From: Maniola hyperantus
Lineage: Eukaryota > Arthropoda > Insecta > Lepidoptera > Nymphalidae
DNA length: 64,000 bases
Assembly: GCF_902806685.2 (NCBI RefSeq)
Contig: NC_048556.1
Span: 5,270,001-5,334,000 of the forward strand
Direction: 5' to 3'
Program-made: the position numbers and the translations under genes
Shown: positions 1-9,538 of the stretch, piece by piece
How positions within the stretch are numbered: position 1 is the first letter of the stretch
Layout: every line of letters starts with the position of its first letter
Notes under the pieces: generated by a model
Seen by the model: the letters and a program-made list of their open reading frames with translations, nothing else
Database searches by the model: none
What the model was told of the DNA's origin: nothing

Positions 1-1
1 C

Positions 2-3000
2 AAGGCAGAAAGCCTGCTCAATAATCTAGATGAGCAGACAGGCGCCGCTCTGCGTAACCAGAGTGGTGTAAAAGTTAAAAAACATGACTACTCCGAACCT
101 GCGTGGCAGAAAAAACGGCCACGCACCGCGAAGAAGAATGTACCAATATCTGAAACGAGGTCCTACTTTACACCTTCAATTAAAAATACGAGAGGGGCGG
201 GTAAGTCACCAACAAAGGAGAGTCAGCAAAATGTACGAAGCGTCCAAGAGAAGTCGAGGAGTAAATCACCATTTAGAAAACCAAACCAATTCAATCTTCA
301 CAATAGTCCAAAAACTTTAGTCAATGATGTTGAAGATGATATGGCTGATCATTTTGGCTTGCGCCAGAGAAGTAAGTCTCTTTAAATCTGTATTAGATTT
401 TTTTACTAGGTATCATACATTGACTTATACATGTGAAAAATTTTGTTCGCTTGACCATATCTTGTCATTTATACTGATGGTATCATATTACTTTGTTAAA
501 AATAAGTTGGTAACTACATAATACTTATCATTAATATCAACACACAGTTTGTAGACGAAGTTAAGATAATTTTGACTATCATTTTGTTTAGGGTACAGTC
601 TACCTTCAGATCTAGAGCATATAAGCAATGAGAAAATTGCATATAACATGCAAAATTTAGAAGTGGAGAATGCAATGCTCAAAAATGAACTCAATGTTGT
701 GAACACAGAAGTATCAGAATTGCTTGACAGGCTCAGGAAGACTGAAGATGGTATGTAAATATTTTAATTACAAATCTATTGCATGTTGATAAGTTGATAA
801 TAACAAGAAAAAGGGTAAGTAGTTTATAAAATGAGTGCTCAGACAGACTCACGGGTTCCGTACCATTATCTGTAAAAACGGCAAAAAAATCATGTTTGTT
901 GTATGGGTTAAATATTTATTTTATTCTGTTTTTTGTTTTTGTTGTTATAGCAGCAACAGAAATACATCATGTCTGTTTCGAGTGATATTGATATTTTTGT
1001 ATGGAGCAGCTGATTTATTGTTAATGATAGTATAATCCACGATTGAAATAACCTACAGGTAAAATTTTGGCCCAACTGACTTGTGTAATAAATTTAGCTT
1101 AATATGACTGTCACAGTTTAAACATTACCATAATGTAACTTTAGCTATCTGTACCTACACCATAGTGTTTCTAATCTATAAAAACCATCTGTTCTATTTC
1201 AGAGCTTAAAAGTGCACAGATAAAATTAGAATCCTCTGAAAAAGTCAATAACAGATTAGACAAAGAGAGGGAGTCTTTAAACGCATTGTTGGAAAGTATG
1301 AAATTACAAGTCAATGAAGTGAACAGTGTACAGCTGTCAAAGTACGAGAGACAGAGTCAGGAGCTGGAGTCTAGTGTTAGTTTATTAAAGGAAAAGAATA
1401 GGGAGTTGGAAGAACAGTAAGTATAGTATTCTACACTTACTGATTCACAACTTACTAGATTACAACATGGGGTTATTCAAGGGGCGGACCAACAAATTCC
1501 TAAAAGGCCGGCAACGCATCGGCGGTTCCTCTGGTGCTTCAAATGTTCATGGGCGGCGGTAATCGCTTAACATCAGGTGACCCTGCCTGCTCGTTTTCTC
1601 GCTATCTCTATTTAAAAAAAAACAGGTTAACAAGGCAGACTTTAGAGTTCTGATTTTGGCCTTTTTTCCTTTGTGTCTTAGGTTAAGATCTATAGAGCGT
1701 ACATTGTCTTTGCTTAGACTTAAGATACTGCTAAAAAGAGACCATGTTGTATCGCTTGCATAAAATCTGCCTCGTTTTAACTGAAACACTAAGTCAGCAA
1801 AGTCAAAGTTTACTCTATAGCAGTTTCAAAGAGAAAGATAAGCCATCTATAATAATTATAGTAAAATACCTTTCACTATTTTTGATTGTAAATCAAAATA
1901 GGAAAATCTATATATCTAACTGACTGACTGATCTATCTAAGCACAGCTCAAACAACTGGACGGATCAGGCTGAAATTTGACACAGTTAGCTATTATGACG
2001 GAGACATCCGCTAAGAAAGGAATTTACAAATTCAACCCCTATGTGGGTAAAATGGGGTTAGTATGGCTATAACTTCATCCATGTGGGTATAAGGCTTATA
2101 AAATCCTGTGGTAACCTTTTTTCTGGAACAATAAGCCAGCCATAATTTATCTTACCCAGAATGCAAGCTATTCTTTGCAACAAACAAACAAACATACTTT
2201 CGCATTATAATATGATAAGTACTGTAATTTTATAATATGAACTTAACAGGATAAAACAATTAACTGAAGACTTATTCACAAAAGATACAGCACAAACTAA
2301 GCTTGAAAATGAATTAAGACATGCTCAAACTACTATAAGTGAACAGCAGAATACAATAGACAAGACAATAGCAGAGTGCCATAGACTAGAGAAAGACTGG
2401 GAATCTTACAAATTGAGGGTGAAGAGTATGCTATATTCTAAAGACAACGAGATTAAATCTCTGCGGGAAGGCGGTAATTTGACAGAGGATACTAAGATGT
2501 TGATGGACCAGTTAGAAACATTAAAGTAAGTTTTGATTCACTAGCTGATAGATAGAAAAACTAACAAACCAACAATCAAACAAACACACTTTCGCATTTA
2601 TAATATGGGTACTGATAAAGATGAGGTCTAAGAGCGATGACGCACTGATCCGATCTCTGATCCAAATCCAAGCTATATTGGACTTCTTTCACACATCTAC
2701 GTCATACGTCCAATTTGAATCCGAGGCACATCCGAGATATTCTCACGGATCACTGAGAGAACTCGGATGACGGAAGTTGGATGTAGTGCGTAAGCTGCCC
2801 TACAAATAGTTCTATGACTACTTCGGAACATAATTTTCACGGACTCGGATCGGATGAGTGCGTTATCGCTCCTATACTATCTGAATAACTTATTTGATAA
2901 TGATTATGAAATAAGATGTGTATTATAATATAAAAATAACGTATGTTATATGGCTATTTATCTATACAACAGGCTCCCGGAAAATATGACTATTAAATTA

Positions 3001-5806
3001 CACTAATTTTAAACAAAAAGTTGTAAAGATACTGAAACAAAAAAATTACTACTGTGTTTCAGAATACATAAATGATAAAAAATTTAAACAACATAATGGC
3101 TAAAATTAGTGTAAGTAAAGTATTAAAGTATGTAAATTTTAAAGTAATATTTAAAATTAATTTAAAACTAATGTAAGCTTATAGATTAGCCATTAGATGT
3201 TAAAATAATTATAATAATATAGTTGATTGTTAGCGCAACTTATGTCGACGTAATTTTATTATAGTTTTAAGGCTAAAATTTGTACGCCTCACATAGGCAT
3301 GAAATAGAGTGACATAAAAATTGTACCAACACCTTACATATACCTATTTCAACAAATAAATAGATTTTGATTTTGATTTTGATTAGATAGCTATATCTGC
3401 TAAGTGCCAATTAACTTTTTCAGAGAAGAAAAAGAAGACCTATCACAGTCGATAATGCGTGTCCGCAACGAATGCGGGGATATGAAGCATCAAATGTCAC
3501 AATTAGAATCAAGACATAATACATCAGAACGTATCGTTATCGCTCTACGGGATGCTTTAAAAGAGGAACGGATAGCGAGGAATCGGGCCGAGGCACAAAG
3601 GGCTGCTTTAGGGAAGGTAAATCGAAAAATAAAAATATATCAAAAGACAATATAATATTTGAACATTTCAAAAGTGAAAAGTCAATGTCAGAGTGAACTA
3701 AAGTGAAGGAACTCTCGGTTTGATTATGAATCGACAATGTGTCAAACATTTTGCTATGGTGACGTAAAATCATAGAAAAATAAGGCTACCTGCGTCAAAA
3801 TAATAATTCTTCTTCTCAAGTCGACAGTTACCTCAAACATGGGCAGCTCAAAAAGCCGCAACCGTACCCGTCGTGGTGAAATAATAATATGTACTAACAT
3901 TTGACGCCTGCTAGTGATGTCAAAGCCTCGACGTTTTGTTAGAAGTTTCTTAACTATCGCGAACTGTGTCAATCTTCCAAAAGTGAAACATCGCACGTTT
4001 TACACAGACACAAACATAGCATAAAACACACTAAATAAATAAATTCGAATTTAATTGTAGGAACTACAAACCCTTCAAATGGAAACCGGTCAAACGATAA
4101 CCAGCTTAAGAGCAGCCTTACACGACAAAGACGAAGAGATCAATCATCTGAGAGAGACAGCATCCACTGTACCAACTTCCGATACAAGTGCTTTAAATGT
4201 AGCGGACTATGACGTCACTAAGCACATAGATAACGAGAAGATCCATTATTTAACGCAGACGCTGATCCAGAAGCAAGGGAAGATCGATACGCTCATGGCC
4301 GATAATAATATACTGAGGATACAGCTTGATAAGTTAGAGGTATGTATGTAGGTTAATTTTAAATACATATCAAAAATTGCGGAACGGCAGGATTCGAACC
4401 TAAGTCTTCTGGGTTCGCGGCCGACGCTTTGACCGCTAGGCCACGGTTCGCTTGCTGTGATTTGCTGTAGGTTCGAATCCTGCCGGTCCGCAACATAATT
4501 TTTTTTTGTAGGTTTTTGTGTTGATATAAGAAGGTGATGAACTATGATGTCACTAAGAATCAGGGTTTCATTATGCCCGGGAATCTTTTCAATATTTTAC
4601 TTACATACTCTAAAAAATCTTAATCAAATCCATTCAAACAGCTATTCGCACGCATTTCGTTAATTTTGATTCAAAGTAAGATTTACAGGGGTTTTAGAAC
4701 ATTGAACCACATAAAAAGTTCCCGGGAATTCCCGGGAAATTGCAGACAGTCCTGACTTCGGGAACATCGTATTTTCCGGCAATTCCCGATTTCCAGGTCC
4801 CGGAAATGAAACCCTGCTAAGAATATTTCTATATCTAACCAAACCAATCTAATTAAATCAAAATGACTAGTCTGAATATATTGCTATCACTTTCAAAATG
4901 CTCCCCACAGAAAAAGATAGCACTAGATTTAGATGTCATTTATTTTACTATTTTCAGTCAAAACACCGCTCAGAAATGTCAGTACTCCGGAATAAACATT
5001 CGCACAGTGTAGTTCACTTTCAAGATGGCGATCGCACGCGCTCAAGAACTAACTATGCAAATTCGCCATTCTCAGCGCTATCTCTACGAATGGGCGTCAT
5101 TATAAAGCGCTTTCCGATATTCAGACTACTCGTTCTTATTTATATGGTGAGCATATTCTTCTCTCTACTAACTGCAGAATCCATACTAATATTCGCACGG
5201 CATCGTTTAGTTGCAAGAAGGTGATCGCATGCTCTCAAGAATTAACTATGCAAATTCGCCATTCTCAGCGCTTTCTCTACGAATGGGCGTCATTATAAAG
5301 CGCTTTCCGATATTCAGACTACTCGTTCTTATTTATATGGTGACCATATTCTTCTTTGTACTAACTGTAGAATCCATACTAATATTGGTTTAGCGAGCTG
5401 TGATTGTCTAGTGGTTAGGACGTCCGCCTTATCATCGGTGGGTTCGATCCCGGGTACGCACCTCTAACTTTTCGGAGTTATGTGCGTTTTATTTAGATAT
5501 CACTTGCTTTAACGGGGAACATAGTCTGCCACGCTGGCCATGTGCAGATTGGTAGACTTCACACACCTCAAAAAACAAAATTAATTAAAACCCACATAAC
5601 TCTGAAAATTTAGAGGTGCGTGCCCGGGATCGAACCCCCGACCACTGATTAGAAGGCGGACGTCCTAACCACTAGGCTATCACAGCTTCATCTTTTATAT
5701 ACATAGATTGATATAATTGTTGCAGGTTGGTTTACATTTGTGGGTGGTGACTGTACTGTTCACAAGTACGCCAGAAGACGCAGTGCCGCGCTCCACGAGG
5801 TCCTGA
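2..5806 (+). CDS. Golgin84: Golgin-84 (GOLGA5 homologue), 5'-truncated by the window edge
   Basis: Golgi-membrane coiled-coil tether, by homology to golgin-84. Exons read by hand: 2-371, 592-750, 1203-1416, 2250-2525, 3424-3616, 4061-4339, 4958-5146, 5726-5806 (stop TGA 5804-5806), all GT-AG and in phase, giving 586 codons. Window start reads KAESLLNNLDEQTGAAL, matching the golgin-84 N-terminus after its first ~9 residues, so only the first codons are missing. A basic Ser/Pro-rich region (about 20-110) precedes a long heptad-rich coiled coil (about 150-500). Family landmarks are WESYKLRVKSMLYSKD and TLIQKQGKIDTL. The C-terminus has the family's SLRMGVIIKRFPIFRLLVLI block and LHLWVVTVLF, together forming the tail-anchor membrane segment (about 550-575). 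Length suits insect golgin-84 (roughly 500-600 aa). Identification is from remembered family motifs; no alignment was run. The penultimate exon is duplicated. Confidence 0.9.
1470..1620 (-). repeat. Dispersed lepidopteran repeat fragment
   Basis: Golgin-84 intron 3 holds a piece with aaaggccggcaacgcatcgg and gggcggcggtaatcgcttaa, the hallmark of a retroposon tail family widespread in moth genomes. It ends in an A-rich stretch. Orientation is uncertain. Confidence 0.55.
1903..2215 (+). repeat. 'ctgactgactgatctatc ... cgcattataatatg' dispersed repeat
   Basis: Contains the phrases ctgactgactgatctatcta, actggacggatcaggctgaa and acatactttcgcattataat. The same phrases recur in this window near 20218, 22010, 23215, 25378, 41165, 42960, 52630, 58645 and 62904. 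No coding potential is seen. Confidence 0.6.
2629..2873. mobile_element. MITE with terminal inverted repeats
   Basis: About 245 bp in golgin-84 intron 4. The left end agagcgatgacgcactgatc is an imperfect inverse of the right end gatgagtgcgttatcgctcc. No open frame is seen inside. The transposase superfamily cannot be set because no clear target duplication is visible. Confidence 0.65.
4377..4495 (-). mobile_element. tRNA-derived SINE or tRNA-like foldback
   Basis: On the minus strand a box-A-like stretch (tggcctagcgg) and a box-B (ggttcgaatcc) sit at tRNA spacing. The + strand then ends in a reversed copy of the T-arm and acceptor end (aggttcgaatcctgccggtc), so the segment is a palindrome. 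It is not scored as a functional tRNA because the acceptor stem does not pair cleanly. Confidence 0.6.
4561..4816. mobile_element. hAT-type MITE with 8-bp target duplication
   Basis: Termini are CAGGGTTTCATT and AATGAAACCCTG, perfect 12-bp inverted repeats. The 8-bp sequence CTAAGAAT flanks both sides (4553-4560 and 4817-4824), as expected for hAT transposition. Internally it is palindromic and rich in cccgggaatt, with no transposase. It lies in the golgin-84 intron just before exon a. Confidence 0.88.
4958..5146 (+). other. Golgin84: Golgin-84 penultimate exon, copy a
   Basis: Exon of 63 codons after acceptor ttttcag and before donor gtgagc, phase 0 at both ends. It carries the conserved cytosolic block before the membrane anchor and the first half of the anchor (LLVLIYM). 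The strong polypyrimidine tract makes this the likely default exon. Confidence 0.85.
4998..5386 (+). repeat. Tandem duplication of about 195 bp
   Basis: Two adjacent units, about 4998-5190 and 5191-5386, each starting attcgcac (first unit) or at that junction (second unit) and ending near ccatactaatatt. The break lies inside exon a, so unit 2 brings a new upstream sequence rather than the original acceptor. Differences are scattered substitutions and a few small indels. Confidence 0.85.
5211..5339 (+). other. Golgin84: Candidate alternative golgin-84 exon, copy b
   Basis: Second copy of most of the penultimate exon. From acceptor catcgtttag to donor gtgacc it is exactly 43 codons, phase 0 at both ends, and reads LQEGDRMLSRINYANSPFSA and onward, nearly the same as copy a from its DGDR motif. 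It lacks the first 20 residues of copy a. No stop has accumulated, so it could replace copy a, be added to it (64-nt intron between), or be an unused recent duplicate. The acceptor is weak. Confidence 0.55.
5395..5573 (+). mobile_element. tRNA-derived SINE, + orientation
   Basis: Head reads gctgtgattgtctagtggtt (box A) then ggttcgatccc (box B), followed by the family's cacctctaacttttcgg and ccacgctggccatgtgcaga. It has an internal deletion compared with the fuller copy at 58262-58587. It lies in the last golgin-84 intron. Confidence 0.75.
5590..5690 (-). mobile_element. tRNA-derived SINE, - orientation
   Basis: Reverse copy of the same SINE, with its head (ctgtgatagcctagtggtta on the minus strand) at the right end. 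Together with 5395-5573 it makes a head-out inverted pair, able to fold in the golgin-84 pre-mRNA 36 nt before the last exon. Confidence 0.75.
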
Positions 5807-5853
5807 ACTATAGCCCAATACTGTACATTTATTTATATTCATTAATATACACA

Positions 5854-5859
5854 AATAAA
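5854..5859 (+). promoter_or_regulatory. Polyadenylation signal candidate for golgin-84
   Basis: AATAAA 48 bp after the stop codon. A second AATAAA lies at 5932-5937. Either could end the transcript. Confidence 0.5.
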
Positions 5860-6452
5860 CGAAATTATTAATTTATAGATTATATAAATCACCATGTACC
5901 TCGTACGATACAACTATACTTTATTTTTAATAATAAATATTAAAAGAAAAATTGCAATTTAGTTTTATTCAGTTTAAAATAACACAATAAGACGATTCCG
6001 CGCGACAGTCATGGAATGGATGTGTGTGCGCATAGGTAGGACTGTACTTTCCTACAACACGTGAAATATAGGTTGACTGACGAACCAATAGTGCGGCGGT
6101 ACAGACACCCCCGTTGTCGCGACTCACTTCATATCACCGAATATATCGATAAATCGCGCACGGGGCAACAGAGCTAAGAGATTTGACAGCCGTACTCAGA
6201 GTCGCTTAATCGTTACTTAAGTTTAGTTAAAACGAAACAGAGCTATATCTCACATAAATCTGTCTCGTTATAACTCAATCTTTAAGTAACGATTAGTTAA
6301 TTTTACCTGGGGTCATAGAGATAGTGGTAATATTTATTCTGAGTACCAATTACTAGTCAATTCAGCGACTTTTTATTAAACGTCAAAACGCTTGCTTAGT
6401 AAGAAAGCTTGTATGAAATATATAGATGTGACGTCATAAACATTTGACGTGC

Positions 6453-6609
6453 CTATAAGTCCCGCAAATTGCTAATGCGCGTGGCCGCCATTTTAGTGAC
6501 GTCAGCACTAGACTGAAGTTTCGAGCTGACGTTTTATTTCGGCTGACGTCATTTCGACGTTAATGAGATATTGATGGTTCCAGCACAATAGCAATTTGCG
6601 GGACTAATA
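6453..6609. mobile_element. Palindromic MITE, 'agtcccgcaaattgct' family
   Basis: Ends tataagtcccgcaaattgct and agcaatttgcgggactaata are inverted repeats. The interior contains tgacgtcagcactagactga. A second copy in reverse orientation lies at 14383-14551. Confidence 0.8.
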
Positions 6610-6999
6610 ACAACTTTTTTAGTTAAATCGTTAATTTAAAATGGTTAGCAAACTTTAAACTAACAGCGGAAGTTGATTAGGAAGTTTAGTAAGTAGTACC
6701 TCCCTAATATTTGATTTTGAACATCTTTACTGATATCAACGAATTTTGCATAGCTATTTGCAATTTAAATATGTTACCTACTGACTTATAATTGAGGTGA
6801 TGGTCAAGATTTTTCTGCAAAAATAAACACTTTGCCATTCTTAGTAACATGAATAAATAATCGTATAAGGATGTCTTGGAACAAGATTATTGAGCGTTAT
6901 TAAATATTTACTATCTTATATTTCTGACAAGGGAGCCATGTTTTACGAGTACATAATTACGTCATGTGTGTACAATATACATAGGTATGGGTAAGTAGG

Positions 7000-7498
7000 T
7001 ATAGTACGCGACAGGTCGAGATGGTAATCGGGGAGGGAACGCCCTGCTCACCCGCACATCCACTGCGCTAGCCCGGTGCTGGCGAGCGCGGGTGATGTAC
7101 GGGTGTGCGGGACGTCCCCCCGCCTCATCTTCTTCTTCATTCTGGGCTGGTTTCCGCACTTAAACGTTTCCGTCTGTTGTGCGTGCATCGCCCCTCCCCG
7201 CCGAAGTCTTCACTCCAGCCATCCAAGCTCGCTCCAGAAGCCGAGTAGACCGCCCAGGTTGCCGAGGGCTTCATGGAGTGAGGTCGGGGAACCTAAATGG
7301 CGTTCGCATTGATCTGCTACGCCCGTGCACTCCAGGAGCACGTGCGTCGGTGTTTCATCAACCTCCATGCAGGCCCTGCACAGAGGACTGTCGGTGACAC
7401 CTATAACGAAAAGGTGTTTGTTTAGTGGGCTATGCCCTGTTATGAGTCCCGCCGCCTCATATTATCCCGATAGCTATCTCGACCTGTCGCGGACTTAT
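7000..7498. mobile_element. GC-rich foldback element, interrupted
   Basis: Begins tatagtacgcgacaggtcga and ends ctatctcgacctgtcgcgga, an inverted pair also seen as a complete uninterrupted copy at 9930-10092 and as a fragment at 55077-55148. The interior is very GC-rich for this window. A LINE fragment (7129-7451) splits it. Confidence 0.8.
7129..7451 (-). mobile_element. 5'-truncated non-LTR retrotransposon (LINE) 3' end
   Basis: Minus strand reads GLITGHSPLNKHLF, SPLCRACMEVDETPTHVLLE and C, with a stop after GWLE. This is the C-terminal Cys/His motif (CxxC..H..C) after the RNase H region of R1/Jockey/I-like LINEs. It ends in a short GAA repeat at the left. The 9-bp sequence ccgcctcat flanks it at 7120-7128 and 7452-7460, a target duplication showing true retrotransposition into the foldback element. 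Only the last ~80 codons are present. Confidence 0.85.
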
Positions 7499-8554
7499 AT
7501 CTACCTACTCTGATGGATTTGGAAAGTCCTCTAACTTTCAAGGAAAATGAATATTTTTTGGATTCGGAATGTTTTAACAACTAGCACTGATTACGGGGAA
7601 ACCCTGGCTAAGATAACAGTCAATGAGGAATTGGTTATTCCCTTGTAAACCTAGATAAGCACTATGAAATTGATCTTATTTTGGAAAATCTAACAAATGG
7701 GTAGGTAATAACGGGTTGCGTAAACACGTACTTAGTTTTTAAAATCCTGTTAGAATTTCTCAAAATATTTCTTATTGGGGGTCAACATTATAGAGATAGA
7801 TATAACCTATCTATAATACATGCCCAAGATTCTAGACCCAGCAGTTAGAGTTGTAGGTAGGTACCTACTTTACTTTGATATTAGATATTGTTAGTGAGTC
7901 AGGTTTCTAGGTAACTATTAGGTGGTCTTGAGTGGTGACTAGTCACTAGCCTAAGTCCTAAGTGCGGCAGCCTATCGAGCCATAGCCCATAGCTTCGTAT
8001 GCAAGGACTACGGAGACGCTAGACCTAGACATAGGTCGCATAGGCGCATTCCTCGATCGGGGTAGCACGGCGGGTGGTACGTCGCTGCCGGACAAAGCCA
8101 AGACTTGTGAGCCTTCTTCGCTTAGTAGAGAGTGAAGACCTTGCTATATGTAGGTAGGCTTTCGATGTAAAGCTTCCGAGTAGATTCAATGAACGCTATA
8201 AATGATGCTGGAGACATGCGTCCACGCCGCGTCTCAGCCACTTGTATAATATAACCCACACCACGCCAATGATTTTCTGAAAAAAACCTTTCAAAGGCGC
8301 ATTTTACGCAACCATTGAGGTCCAAGCGTCTGAACGTACCTAATCAACTGAAAAGAACTTACCTACGTGGCTTTTATGACGTATAGGTACCTACTTTAAC
8401 TAAAAGTATTTTGGGAAAATCCCGCTGGTTAGGGAAATATGAGAAACCTTCAGTAAAGGAAAACAGCAGAAAACATCTTCAGGACCTCTGCATACATATT
8501 ATTATGATGGAAGATATAATTTGCCTAAATAGGTAACAGCATACTTAAAGCTGA

Positions 8555-8826
8555 TCATCACGAGCAACCCATCGCTGGCTCTCTACAGAGCACGGGTCTC
8601 CTCTCAGAGTGAGAAGGGTTGTGGCCATAGTCTATCACACTGGCCAAGTGCGGATTGGCAGACTTCACACATCTTTGAGGAATTATAGAGAACTCGCAGG
8701 CATGTGCAGGTTTCCTCACGATGTTTTCCTTCACCGTTAAAGCAAGTAATATTTACATAGCTCTGAAAGTTAGAGGTGCGTGCCAGGAATCGAACTCCCG
8801 ACCTCCGATTAGAAGGCGGAAAGCTG
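8555..8826 (-). mobile_element. tRNA-derived SINE, - orientation
   Basis: Carries the family core: agcacgggtctcctctcaga, tttcctcacgatgttttcct and gtgccaggaatcgaactccc (mutated box B in reverse). The tRNA head is cut off after ttagaaggcgga. Confidence 0.75.
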
Positions 8827-9538
8827 ATACTCTAGGTTAATATTATAAGATAGTTTTTCCGTAAAACAAATACCTACTTATTTGCAGAACCTATTTTGAT
8901 GTTTAATTTTATAAACCTAAAATGTAACTACCTGCCTGTATGTGCAATGGACCTTTGTCCAACTAGTAGGGCCTACCTACTTATAGGTAGGTCAGGTTTG
9001 GAAATTGGAATAACTACATCCTACTCTAGATCCTAGGAACGAATGAGTCAGAGTCCTAGGAACTAAACGTAGATAGGTTCTAATAAGTCCTATCTAAGTT
9101 TACCTGTGCCTATACTTTAGAATTTTAGATCGACCTCGCGGCACATGAGATTGTGAGATTGGTTCTGTTACTACGTTGTATCAACGCCTAACTAGACCTT
9201 ATAATACCCCGCATATAAAGTTGATTTATAATAAAGCGCGATATCATTCTTAAATGAACCGGTTGTATAATTTGTAAAAACCTTCCTCCTGTGGTCATCA
9301 GTTCAGTCGTCATATCAACTGCGGCCAGTCTACACGCATTTATATAGGGAAATATATAATAACTGCCATGCCATGTAAAAAGTACAAAACACACTTATAG
9401 ACAAACATTGAACGTGCTAGTGGGTTATTACACTTTTTTTTCAATTTGAGTCGTCCATTGGATCCGACTGGACAGCCTTGAGGATTTAAGTTTTTTTTTA
9501 TTTAATAGTTTTCCTTGTTCACTCAAACAAGTGCGAAG

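Larger units (their letters stand above)
5960..9538. other. Golgin-84 / serpin A intergenic region
   Basis: No host gene seen. Recognisable contents are a palindromic element (6453-6609), a foldback element with a nested LINE (7000-7498) and a minus-strand SINE (8555-8826). The rest is AT-rich and rich in the short motif taggtaggta. Promoter elements of serpin A should lie near the right end, but no convincing TATA box sits within 50 bp of its start codon. Confidence 0.6.

Noticed and set aside
4377..4495. Functional tRNA gene on the minus strand
   Set aside because: Box A and box B are present, but the acceptor stem does not pair and the segment is part of a palindrome, so it is taken as SINE-derived.
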